NCBI GenBank assembly: GCA_001414485.1
Contig: LLEY01000019.1
Location: 62,001-126,000 of the forward strand
Direction: 5' to 3'
Source of the DNA: Calycina herbarum
Taxonomy: Eukaryota > Ascomycota > Leotiomycetes > Helotiales > Pezizellaceae
DNA: 64,000 nucleotides
Each line of letters begins with the position of its first letter. Position 1 is the stretch's first letter. Both the position numbers and the translations under genes were made by a program. The notes under the pieces were generated by a model. The model saw nothing but the letters and a program-made list of their open reading frames with translations. It searched no databases and had not been told where the DNA came from. Below are positions 24,237 to 34,862 of the stretch, in pieces.

Positions 24237-24517
24237 TGTAATAGCCAGCTATTGATGGAATTGCTAAGCTATCGGAACAGCCAAGAATACGTGCCGAGTA
24301 TAGTATAGCATAGATAGTTTTGGAATTGTTAGAGCCGGATCGGTACAGACTTTTGTTATTGTCCGGCCCTCTTATATATAGATGCCCTTACTCTCTCTTA
24401 AGGAAAGACTAATTTAGTCTTTTCCTTCGTATCAGAGCCTAGTATTCGGATATGTCATTCTATCGAACGCACTTCTATATGCCTCTTTTGTAGTAGTATC
24501 TGTTTCGTGCCGTTACA
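24237..24517 (+). repeat. Right LTR of element A
   Basis: 281 bp, partner of 15133-15413; followed by target duplication TTAGC at 24518-24522. Confidence 0.92.
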
Positions 24518-24522
24518 TTAGC

Positions 24523-27500
24523 GGATTATCTTAGCTAGTAAAATAAGAAAGAACTTCTTTAAGGACGAATAAGATAAACTTACCTTCGTCTTTATAGCTA
24601 CTTCTAGTGTAGTATAAGAGCACCTGGAACCATAGATAGATTTCGGTTCCTCTACCTTATTTATAGACGTTATAGATATACTTATATATCTAGATACCTT
24701 GTTCGTAGATAGTAACGAAGCTATAGAGGCCTGTAAGGTCTTCTATAAACTCTTAATATAAGAGGACAAGACTTTTGCTATGTTTAAAGCAACCTTCTTA
24801 AGCCTTACAACTAAGGCTTATATCCTATTAAGTAAGTGGTCTAAAGATTTGTACTAGAAGCTTACGCTAGCTCTCTAAGTAAGTATCTCGCTAGTTCGAA
24901 TCACTTTAGTAACTTTTAACCAGTTATATAACCGCTGTTACTCTGTCTATTAAGACAGGGTAACTATTAAGGAATGCCTTACAGCTCGCTACAACCGCCG
25001 CCTACTTATAAGAGGTTTCCCTACCAGCTACAGATCAACTTACTAACTTCTAGCTCTACATGCTACTATTAGTTATCCGCTAACTCAAAGCCCGGTCTAT
25101 TACTCCCCAGTTACAGACCGTAAGACTCCTTTACCTACTCGTAAGAGTACAACTCCTGTCTAGGATATAGCAGACGTTATCTATTATAATTATAATAAAC
25201 CTAGGCACTACGTCAGTAAATGCCCTCTTCCTTAAAAACCCTCTACAGCTATTAAGCTATTAGAAGACGCTGAAAACTCACTTACGAACTCCTATAGACT
25301 ATAAGCGTCTAGAGAAGAATCAGCTAACGAGGAACTCGTCTATAAGGACTCGGGAAAAGAACAGCTCTAAAGCAAGTCTCCTCTTTAGAGTAAAACAAAC
25401 TTAGATCTTAACCTCTTAATCTAAGTCGTATAATAGACGGAAAGGCTTTTACAACTACATATACTTTAATTAAGAATAGATATACTTTTAATACTACTAG
25501 ACTTATTAATACTAAAGCGAATAGATAGCTATTTATTAACACAGCTTTAGCTAACTAGTTAAGTTAATATTATAGATAGGCTACGGAAAAGCTATTATAC
25601 GTAATATCAATTATAGAGTTTAATAGATATAAAGGACTAGCGATTACTCGCGTTATTCGCTTAACACTAAGTATTAACAAATAATAGTTTACTAATACAC
25701 TCTTTCTAATTACTAATATTAGCAGATATGATATTATTATCAGCTGTTAATAGCTTACAGACGTAAACGTAAAGTTAGTAGTCTATAGCCGTAAGATTAA
25801 GTAGCTAGAATCCCTCCCCCTAGTTCGTCGATTCGATTACTTAGTACCTATTACTAAGGAATCGATAACTATCTCCCTACTAGACCTCTAAGCTTAGGAG
25901 GATATAGAGAACCGCGACCTCTACTAGAATGCTACAGAGGAACCTATATTAATCTATTTAATACTACCTCGAAGCTAGTACTAAACCCCGCTACTAGTCA
26001 CTCTTAAGGAAATTCTAGACGAAAGCTTTTAACAAGACCTCGTCTCTGCCTAGAATAGAATATAGGTCCTTATTCCTAACTATTAACAACGTCGTCGATC
26101 CTCCTTAGGAAAACGTTTAGTTATAGACTATAAAGCAGCTATAAGCTCGCTTATAGACATCTGTAAACCTACAGAAGACTTCGCTATTAATATCTATTAT
26201 ATTAGAGCTACTGCTTTTAAATTTAACCTTTAAAAGCGCGATAACAAAGTCTTCTCTACTAGCTTATAAGAGATCGACTATGCTCTTATAGACAGGTTAC
26301 GTATAGAGCTCTCTTTAGTAGATTACGCTTTAGACAAACAACTAGTAGAACAGAACGTTCGCTAGGAATACATAGACTTTAAGAATGTCTTTTTAAAGAG
26401 AGCTTTAGATAAGCTTCCTCTATTACGAAACTAAGTCGACTACTAGATCGAACTTATAGGTCTAAATACCCTATTATATAGCCTGTTATATAGGATGACA
26501 ACTAAGGAACTTCTGGCTATAAAGTAGTATATCCTCGATAACCTTGATAAAGGGTTTATTATTCCTAGCCACGCCCTTTTCGCCTCTCTAGTACTGTTTG
26601 TAAAGAAGTCTAACAGAAGCTTATAGCTCTATATCAACTACTAGAAACTTAATAATCTTACTCGTAAGGACTAGCACCCTCTTCTACTAATCGACGAAAC
26701 TCTTATACGAATCACTAGTGCTAAAATCCTTATAAAGCTCGACATTTGTTAAGCTTTTAACTATATATATATAGAACTAGAGTTAGAAGAACTTATAACC
26801 TTTCGGACCTGTTATAGCACGTTTAAATATAAGGTATTACCTTTCAGCTTAACCAACGGTTCTACTACGTACTAGAGGTATATAAATAGCGTTCTTATAG
26901 AATATCTCAATAACTTTTATATAGCTTATCTTAACAACATTCTTATATACTCTAATAATAAGCTCGAACACGTTAAACACGTCTATAAGGTCTTAGAACA
27001 GCTCTATAAAGCTGGGCTATAAGTGGATATTAAGAAGACAGAGTTCCACGTTACTTATACAAAGTACCTTAGTTTTATTATCTCTATAGACGGAATCGAA
27101 GTCGACCTAGAGAAGATCTTAGCAATCGTTTCCTAGAAATATTCTAGTACTGTTAAGAGTATCTAGTTCTTTCTAGGTTTTTATAACTTCTACTAACGTT
27201 TTATTCGAGATTATAGACGGATTACTCGTCTACTAAACCATCTTATAAGTAAGGAAGTACTATTTAAGTTCAACTTAGAATATAAGAAGGCTTTTAATAT
27301 ATTAAAAGAAGCCTTAGTTACCGCCCCTCTCTTATACTACTTTACAGCTGATTTAGAGACTATAGTTGAGACTGACGCTTCTGACAGAGTAGTTACAGCT
27401 ATAATATTATAATATATATCTGAAACCGAACCGTAGAGACCTATAGGCTACTTCTCGAAGACGATAAACTCTACCGAGCTAAACTACTAAATCTACGATA

Positions 27501-29413
27501 AGGAGATATTAGCTATTATATACTCTTTTAGATAATAGCGAGCGGATCTTACTTAGACTAGCTCCTAGATTAAGGTCTTCACCGATTATAAGGTTTTAGA
27601 GTACTTTATAACCTCTAAAACCTTAAACTAGCGGTAAGCGAGATAGGCAGAGTTTCTATTAGAGTTCTATTTTATAATTATATTTCGATCTAGTAAGTAG
27701 AACGAGAAAACGGACACGCTAATACACTAAGACTAAGACGTTAACCTATAAAACGACTTAAAAGCGTCTATAAGATAATAAACCTTGCTTATATCTAATT
27801 AGTTAGATCCACGTATTACTACTCGATTAGAACCTCCTATAACGTTAGCCCTAGTTACCTTAGAACCCTTGCTTAACCTTGTCGACTAGTTACTTACTAC
27901 TAACTATAACTCTTTAGACTTAGAAGACGACTGAACGAAAGCTACCCGCGGGTACTAAAACTAGACAATAGAGAACAGCTTACTTCTTTAGTAAAAGAGA
28001 CTCGTAGTTCCTAATTAAAGCATCTTACAAACGGACCTAATCTATAAGGCTTACGTATAAGTATCTATAGCTTACCTTAGACGGACAAAGACGGTAGCTA
28101 TCCTCGCCTGTAGATACTAGTAGAAAGGTTTACAAACGTCTATAAAAACCTATATTAGTAACTGCGGAGACTGTCGACGTACTACAGTTCCTCGCGACTA
28201 TAAACCTAGGTTTTTATACCTATTACCAGTTCTAGAACGTCCCTAGCAGTATATTACTATAGACTATAAGTCTTTCCCTACTGATAAACAAGGTTACAAT
28301 ACCTTATAAGTAGTTATAGATTACCTAACTAAGTAATCAGTCTTAATCCCCTGTCTAAAGATAGTTATAGCCTAAGATATAGCTTAAATATACGTTACGT
28401 AGATCTATCGAACCTACGGCTATCTATAAAGTATTGTTTTAGACCGTAGACTATAGTTTGTTTCTTCTTTCTAGTCTAAATTCTATAGAATCCTTAGTAT
28501 AAAGCTTAAGTTATCTACTGCTTTCTACTTATAAACTAATAGATAAACTGAAATTATAAACTAATAGATTGATTAACGCCTATAGCCTTTTATTAGTTAC
28601 TATTAAGACAACTAGAGCGAACTTGTCCCTATTCTAGACTACGCTTAGCTTACGCTTCTATATAAGAGTCTAGGTAGGCTCTCGCCCTTTAAAGTAATTA
28701 ATAGATACGTAGCTACTACGTTCTTTGATTAGAACCGTCTAGATAAATCTATAACAGTCTACGAATAGCTTAACCGGACTGATATAGAAGCACTTATATA
28801 GAGAATATACGATACTTAGACTGTAGTAAAGGAATTGGTTAGTAAAGCATAAGACTACTATATAAGGTCTACGAACCGGATTCGAAGAGCGGTAGACTTT
28901 GACGTAGACGACTTTGTTTAGGTATTAACTTATAACTAGAAGATAGACTAGCCGAGCTATAAGCTAGATAGATAAAACAAGGGTCCGTTCTAGATTATAG
29001 CCTGTGAAGGATACTCTTTCTAGCTCGAATTACTAGACCACTTCTATATATACCCCGTATTCCACCTATCACTGCTCTATAAGGCTACTATAGATCCGTT
29101 ACCTAGATAGGTAAACGAACCACCCCTACTAATATAGGTTATAGATTAAGAAGAGTAGAAAGTAGAAGAAGTCTTAGCTATAAAGGCAGTTCGTAGAAAG
29201 CTCTAATATAGGGTTTAATAGTTAGGCTATAACTCTAATCTACAGTAGTATCCGGCCTCGAATTTTAAGTATTACCTATACAAATTACACGATTTTCACC
29301 TCGCTAATCTAGCCTACGCTAGTCTACTAAGAGCTTTACAAAGCTAGATACGAGCGTAGAAAGACGGAATAGACGATTACGATTATCTAACAGACGATTC
29401 AGTTATAATATAA
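24523..29413 (+). pseudogene. Gag-pol-chromodomain of gypsy element B, RIP-degraded
   Basis: Continues gag after the element A insertion. A zinc knuckle is readable near 25179-25230 with its first Cys codons turned to Tyr (YYNYNKPRHYVSKC). A protease-like segment lies near 25500. Reverse transcriptase spans about 26550-27150; its catalytic box reads AYLNNILIYS (26923-26950), YLDDIL with both Asp changed to Asn. RNase H (ETDASDRVV) is near 27370, integrase near 28200-28800, and a chromodomain near 29150-29390 (VEEVLAIKAVRRKL, then YPASNFKYYLYKLHDFHLAN), ending at TAA 29411-29413. TAG/TAA codons interrupt every domain, consistent with RIP of CAA, CAG and TGG codons. Confidence 0.82.
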
Positions 29414-29450
29414 AGCTTACAGATAAGCTTTTTTCTAAAAAGAGAGGTAA

Positions 29451-29682
29451 TATTATAGCGCTAATCTGTAATACGTGATTCTCAGTCCTATACGTAACTG
29501 TTAGAGCCGCAACGCTTAGACGGATTTATAACGAGATTAAAAGCTCTTTATAGTTAGTAGGAATACCTCTTTTTCGTAGGGTATATATTCTGTATTCCCT
29601 TGTTCTTAGAACTGTAGCTTTAAATTCTCGAATATATATATATATACTCTTATGCCTTTACCTTCAGTTATAGATCGTGATA
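29451..29682 (+). repeat. Right LTR of element B
   Basis: 232 bp, partner of 14190-14421. The start is RIPped to TATTATAGCGCTAATCTG; followed by target duplication ATTTA at 29683-29687. Confidence 0.92.
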
Positions 29683-29687
29683 ATTTA

Positions 29688-30960
29688 CTCTTATAAAAAG
29701 CCTTTAAAGCTATTATAATTAGAGGAGATATATACTTATTTATAGTATTAGTAGATAGACGTCTTAAGGTCTTTAAAGCTCGATTTAATAAGATTAAATT
29801 AAGGATAATATAGTAGTAAGTACTCTACTATTACCTCTCTCTTCTTATATATCTCTACTACTTATAAGCTTTAGTAGATAGAGTAATTATCTATTATAAT
29901 TATATCTCGATTACTAGGTACTCTATTATACTATAGTAGGATATCTTCTTTTAACTACTTCTTAAATATCTTAGCTATAATTATAATAGTACGAAACGGA
30001 TACTACTACAAAAGAGGTATATAGAAGTGCGTTCGATAGAATGACATATCCGAATACTAGGCTCTGATACGAAGGAAAAGACCAAATTAGTCTTTCCCGA
30101 TAGAGAGGAGGCATCTATTTATAAGAGGTTCGGACAATAGTAAGTCCGGAAGCTATCTGGCTTTTCCAAAACCTGAAACAACATCTGTATCGTATCCCAT
30201 TCGGCACGTAGACTCGGCAATTCCAATTCCGATCAATTCCTGATAGTTCTATCATAATAATCGCTCTCTAGAATATAATAGGCGATAGCTATCTATTAAG
30301 CGTATATACTAGTAATACGCTCTAAACTCTTAATTTCTTTAACTACCTCTTAGAGCGCGCTCTTATTCTAATTAGCGTCTATCTATATCGTCGTATACTA
30401 GTAGTCTTATTAGAGGTAGATTTATTAAGGAATATAAGTCTCTTTCTCTCTTACTCAGCTAATTTATCCCTCTACGCTTATATTAATTAAAGATTCTACT
30501 AACTTACAAAGTAGTCTAACTTCTTATACGATATCTCTATACTCTTATATATCTTATAAATCTGCTACTTCGAGAGCTGAAGATCGAATACGTTATATAT
30601 ATAATCTATTACCTTATCTACTATAAGCTTATTATCTCGTACTAGGAGCTCTCGAATAAACGCCTCTACTATAGCATTCTAGACGGTTCTAGTTCCTAGT
30701 TTAGCTTTATAGCGAGGATAAGAAGTAAGAGCTACTTCTACTAAGAGCTCTTATTTAATATTATATATAGATACGCTACTATATTTAAACTCTCTAGCTA
30801 TCTCTACGAAGTTGGTGTTATTATACCTTGCCCCGGCTCGAATTGCTATTTTAATTATAGCGCGACGATCGGGATTAATTTAAGATACTATAGTAGAACT
30901 ATATATATAGAAGGATTAGGATATATCTTCAAAAGCCTTAATATTACACGTACAGTAGTA
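29688..30960 (-). pseudogene. Tc1/mariner transposase (DDE_3 type), N-terminal and catalytic parts, interrupted
   Basis: Cut-and-paste transposase of the outer element, read on the minus strand through RIP stops. An N-terminal helix-turn-helix region reads NPDRRAIIKIAIRAGARYNN and later YPRYKAKLGTRTV, like the K/R-P-G-R-P linker of Tc1 transposases. Beyond a solo LTR (29982-30256) the catalytic domain gives IIIIDNYSIY (family VMDNCSIH, second Asp) and P.FNLIKSSFKDLKTSI (family PDFNPIESSF, third acidic residue, here E changed to K). The last part is displaced by 15.5 kb to 14106-14184. No functional enzyme is possible from this copy. Confidence 0.75.
29982..30256 (-). mobile_element. Solo LTR of the element A family, antisense, in the transposase
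   Basis: 275 bp matching the reverse complement of the element A LTR, flanked by ATAAT on both sides (29977-29981 and 30257-30261). The perfect target duplication shows a full element inserted here and later lost its interior by LTR-LTR recombination. Confidence 0.88.
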
Positions 30961-30967
30961 TCAATCG

Positions 30968-31082
30968 AATAAGTGGTTATTTAGCTAATTTTCTATATAG
31001 CCTCCTAGGCACGATTACGGTACACAAAACGCTCGGATTATAAAAAAAGTGGGCAAATTCAAGCTTAACTCGCAACTGACTG
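30968..31082 (-). repeat. Right terminal inverted repeat of the DNA transposon
   Basis: Inverse of 10932-11047; ends CGCAACTGACTG followed by TA (31083-31084). Confidence 0.9.
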
Positions 31083-31114
31083 TAAGCGAACCCGGACAAA
31101 AAAAAACTAAAAAG

Positions 31115-31446
31115 AAACCAAAAAAATACTTGTCCCCCAAACCCCACGATAGTTTGCTAGAATAATTAGTATTAACAAATGTATTCTAGAAGAATTAGCA
31201 CGCAACCAAAAGCCCTGGTGTTAATCGGGGCAGCATCCGATCACTCGCCCCATGGTCCTCTGAGTTGTCAAGTCAGAGCTATTTTCGTATCCGTGACTCG
31301 TACGCCTATCGATCCACTGGGCCATCTGCGCGGCTGGTCACCTAGCCAAGTGGGCCCGGATCTTCAGATTCCCAGCAGACGTCTTGCTTATTTGATTACA
31401 AGTACTAGCCGAGGAAATCCCATAGGGTGACTGGCCTCTAGTGAAT
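31115..31446 (-). repeat. SINE-like dispersed repeat, copy 1
   Basis: Shares with 34505-34862 the blocks CCCCCAAACCCCAC, CTAGAATAATTAGTAT, a central block of about 90 bp containing CGTACGCCTATCGATCCACT, and GAAATCCC. On the minus strand the central block has a tRNA A-box-like segment (TGGCCCAGTGG) and the element ends in T-rich sequence. A B box is not convincing. It lies about 30 bp outside the right end of the DNA transposon. Confidence 0.5.
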
Positions 31447-32051
31447 TGAGCCATGTATCTCTTGCCTCCCATATTGGTTCGTCAATGCTCAATGTTAGCC
31501 AGAGAGCATAATAAGCTTTTGTTTAACTTAATTTGGGCGATGCGGGATAAAGCTGTTCAAATCTTGATCCCGCTATACTAGAGAAGTTTACGGTAACACA
31601 TCGAACCTGATCATTCGCTTTAACATCGCGTTTGGAACCATGATTTTGAAAGCCCTCAAATTTTAAGCCATAGAGCAATGTTTTTACTACGAAGCTGTTT
31701 AACTCAGTTACCGCCTGTGGGGTCGAAATGGGTACTTGAGACAGACAATGATTCCTGTTTAACAGCTACATTTCTCTTTGCGCTTTACACCGATTTTATC
31801 ACGTTTTTGAGTATTTGATAGATGTGCGCTAAGAGCTGGTTCAAATTACTTAAGCTTTTGATAATTCACTTCGTGATTGAAGTTCCACCGCAGCCGAGCT
31901 CATAGCTTTCAGAAGAGTGAATACCTGCTCCAACGTAGAACTCAATATATTACACCGTCATCGGCTTAAATTCCCCCAAATTTCTCCCAGCAAACATCCA
32001 AAATCCACGGTGCACAACTCCACAACATAGGCCGACCGATACCCACGTAAC
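31447..32051. other. Region between the repeat and the broken gene copy
   Basis: No gene is seen. It probably includes the former promoter of the gene remnant at 32052. Confidence 0.4.
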
Positions 32052-33598
32052 ATGGAGACCCAAGATCCCGGAAATACCCAGATGGGGCAGATGCAACCAG
32101 GGCACGATGAGATGAGCAGACTCGAGGCAGAAAAGAAGCGAAGAGAGGACGCCCACAAGCTAGTACTCAATGAACTCGACGACAACCAATCGACCGAATT
32201 CCACACCAAGAGAGCTGTCCTGCGAGCCGAGTTCGATGGCGAGATACTGCGCTCTAAGGTGGCTAACCTCACCAATACTCTTGTGGCAGAAAAGAAGAGA
32301 AGGAAGAGAGAGGCGGAAGAATGTCTTCGGGATGATATGGCTGAGTTAGATGCGAGGATCGCTGAACACAAGAAGAAAGAGGCAGCAGCTTTGCAAAATA
32401 CACCCCCTGAGCCTAACTCCTCTAAACGAACCCTTTCCCAGCCCATTGTACGAAAGGGGGTTGGAGAAATAAGCGTCACCCCCGGGTAGGCGGTGAGAGG
32501 GATTGGACCATAGAATTGTATCGAATGCTTCGATCTGCCCCACTATTTTCCCGAAGTATCAAGGCAAAATCCGGGGGGGGTGACGGTGACTTCTTGCGAC
32601 CCCCTTTCGTACCAAAGGCACCGAAGAGAGTTCGACGTTCCAAACCAGCAAAATCCGCTTCTGTCTCGACGAATAATGCTTCTTTTCTGCCAGCTTCGGA
32701 ATCGCAAAAACACACGCAAGTAGAAACGAAGGGATATCCGAACAACCTTCTTCATCCACTGGAACTGGAGTATCGAGCGGAATCAACAGAGGTTTCACCA
32801 CAAGAGCCTCAGTCACTGGCACCAGAGTCTCGAAAGAATACGCATGGAGAACCGAGAGCACAACAACGAAGTAGTGTCTCTTCAGAACTTTTCCCACAAC
32901 CCGCAACCCCTTCAATTCTCGCCAACTCCTCCCATCCGCCAGCACCAAAGCCTCGAGAGTCTACACAAGAGGAACAGGAACTGGAAGAAGGTCTACTTAC
33001 AAACTCAGCTTCAGTTCTTGGAGTGCTACAACAAAGCAGTGTCTCTTTAGACTCCAACAATGCTGCTGAGAAGTGCGAGAGAGAGGGAAAGAGAAACACG
33101 GACAAGAGACTTCAATGCATCGAGGTTTGCAAGGTTGTAATCGAGGCGCATTATTACCCAGGAGGTTTACTCAGACAGCTCCCTCATGGAGGGTACGAAT
33201 TCGATCAGGACATGTTCCGATGTACACATGAGAAGTTCCCCCCTGATCCTCTATTATGGAGCATTCGACCGTGGTTATTCAAGAACGTTATCTACTATAA
33301 TATTAATTATATCTTCGCGAAGTATATAATGAGAATTGAGCAGGGTATGGAGATCATTTGGATCAAGTTCAAGTAGGGAGTCTCTTTGAACTCTTCATCG
33401 ACCGCTTGCAACAGACGTGTCCAGATATGAAATTTCTCAAAATGTAAGATATCTCGGTTTCCTTCTGACCATAATTACTAAACGTCTTCACAGTGAAAGC
33501 CTCGATTTCTCCACTGCTGCTCCTGACGTCCTGTCTTATGGGCTAATGCTTTTGCATCCAACCAAGCTTGCGACTCTTTATCGTGGGCGATATTGAAG
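32052..33598 (+). pseudogene. Decayed copy 1 of a two-member gene family of unknown function
   Basis: Not recognised. It has the same layout as the gene at 39807: a start METQDP (compare MEARDP), a charged coiled-coil-like N-terminus with ELDD followed by a Phe-containing helix, a Ser/Pro/Glu-rich middle, and a C-terminal domain with IRPWLFKNVIYY and MRIEQGMEIIWI (compare IRPWLVTKAVYF and LKIEQGGLIWIA). The first frame stops at 32489. The continuing frame is shifted; loss of one base near the G run 32456-32460 would account for it. That frame stops at TAG 33374-33376, with homologous text resuming one frame over (SLFELFIDR), again as after loss of one base. A conserved 50-bp intron (33444-33493) precedes a short last exon. 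Confidence 0.6.
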
Positions 33599-33604
33599 GT
33601 TGAC

Positions 33605-33965
33605 CAGCACAGGAATTCCATGAAATCATTGAAATGTAAGTAATCTTGGTTTACTTCTGGCGTTACGTACTAAATGTCTCTACGGTGAGCTTCTCGATAT
33701 ACCTACCATCGATTCTGCCCTCCTGGCTTACGGGCGTCTAATTTTGCAACCATAAGAGAGTTATTTTCGACGCTGTGATTGGCTATACGACAGCGTTCAT
33801 CTGGATTTTTGCATGAAGGCGCTACTGTTGGCGAAGAAAATGGTATTCTGTGAAAAGCACTTGCTTCCTTGGTTGGATTTTGGGGTTGACTATTGGGGAG
33901 ACTGGACAGTAGTAGGATGAATATCCATGGCAAGGAAGGTCTTCCTTGTGGAGAAAATGCCACCG
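33605..33965 (+). repeat. Duplicated last intron/exon of the copy 1 gene
   Basis: The segment around 33427-33540 (end of exon, donor GTAAG, intron ending CTTCACAG-like, start of last exon) recurs about 193 bp downstream, near 33620-33735, diverged. The following sequence to about 33965 resembles the 3' flank of the copy 2 gene (41545-41770). It is a partial tandem duplication with no complete gene. Confidence 0.5.
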
Positions 33966-34504
33966 TGATGTTAGTGTGGGTATGCTCAAGGATTCGCAGC
34001 GAACAAGCCCGGTCCCTCCTATACTCAAGAATTAAAACACATTTTGAGTCTTAATTTCCTATTTTTTTTTCCTGGCAAACTGATATATGCCTAACCGTAG
34101 CCGTGGCGTTTCTGGCTCTTAAGAACAATTGCTGCAAGATTCACGTACTAAGGCAAGCGAAGGGAGAGACGGGTTTGGGTTATTCACTTCGGGTTCCTCT
34201 TGGCTAAAAAGTCTTTCCGCTCCCGGAGTCACGTGTATGAGTTTCAGGGAACCTGAGGTGGAACAGTTCCATGCTCCATGCCTATACCATATTGAACTCT
34301 CCCTGGAAGGTACCGCGCTCCATAAAATAGTCTACTGGATGGTATACCTTGTACCGAAGTCTGCTCAAGTCTTAGAAATTGGGTATAGATAGATGAGTAG
34401 ATAGCTGAAATCTTTCTTGACTTTATTCACTATTGACTCGCATGTCAATCTAAGCGAATCCACTTCCAAGCGACGTCAACACTTAAGTTGAAAAAAGCAA
34501 AAAT
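33966..34504. other. Spacer with no supported gene
   Basis: Nothing recognised. An open stretch at 34129-34392 has no family features. Confidence 0.4.
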
Positions 34505-34862
34505 TTCTCAAAAAAATAATGATCCCCCAAACCCCACACCTAAAGAAATCAGCAGAGCAAAGACAGCACTAGAATAATTAGTATGGAGAATGGGGGAATA
34601 TATATATGGGGCTGCCGGCCGGTGTCGTGTGCCTCCCCGTTAGTCTGACCTCTGGGTTGTCAAATCAGAGCTTTTGTCGTATCGTGACCCGTACGCCTAT
34701 CGATCCACTGAGCCATCTACGCGGCTGATCACCCTGCCGAGTGGGCCCGATTTTTTAGATTCTCAAACGTCGTTTGCTTATTTGTGTCTAAGTAGACAGC
34801 AGTGTTCTTTGTGGGCCGAGAAATCCCCGCTGCCAAACTATCATGTTGCTAGTGAATAAATA
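34505..34862 (-). repeat. SINE-like dispersed repeat, copy 2
   Basis: Second copy of the repeat at 31115-31446, same orientation. A-box-like TGGCTCAGTGG is read on the minus strand (34708-34718). The two copies bracket the decayed gene at 32052-33598. Confidence 0.5.

Larger units (their letters stand above)
15133..24517 (+). mobile_element. Gag-only LTR retrotransposon A (non-autonomous), inserted in element B
   Basis: Two 281-bp LTRs (15133-15413 and 24237-24517) start TGTGATGGCC or its RIPped form, end GTTACA, and are flanked by TTAGC (15128-15132 and 24518-24522). Removing the nested element C leaves only 2,620 bp, with about 2.06 kb internal. That interior reads as gag only; no protease, reverse transcriptase or integrase text is visible. 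This is the layout of non-autonomous TR-GAG-type elements, which must borrow enzymes from a relative. Further LTRs of this family occur at 29982-30256 and 36798-37069. Confidence 0.85.
14190..29682 (+). mobile_element. Ty3/gypsy LTR retrotransposon B (chromovirus), inserted in the DNA transposon
   Basis: Two 232-bp LTRs (14190-14421 and 29451-29682) start TGTTACGGCGCTGATCCG, end GATCGTGATA (ancestrally ...CA) and are flanked by ATTTA on both sides. The internal region, after removing the nested element A, is about 5.6 kb and encodes gag, a CCHC zinc knuckle, protease, reverse transcriptase, RNase H, integrase and a C-terminal chromodomain, in gypsy order on the plus strand. A purine tract precedes the right LTR (29436-29449). 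All frames are broken by RIP-type transitions. Confidence 0.9.
10932..31082 (-). mobile_element. Tc1/mariner-type DNA transposon, host of the nested insertions
   Basis: Outermost element of a 20,151-bp block. Its ends are inverted copies of about 115 bp, both starting CAGTCAGTTGCGAGTTAAGC read inward, each flanked by TA (10930-10931 and 31083-31084), the target typical of the Tc1/mariner superfamily. Removing the nested gypsy element and one solo LTR leaves about 4.4 kb, larger than a standard 1.5-2 kb member. The transposase lies on the minus strand near the right end. A second lysine-rich frame of unknown function occupies 11079 to about 13250 on the plus strand. Both are full of RIP-type stop codons, so the copy is dead. 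Confidence 0.88.

Noticed and set aside
34129..34392. 87-codon ORF in the spacer before SINE-like copy 2
   Set aside because: Isolated, no homology recognised, lies in repeat-rich spacer.
31115..34862. tRNA genes in the two SINE-like repeats
   Set aside because: An A-box-like motif is present but no acceptable B box or cloverleaf could be drawn.
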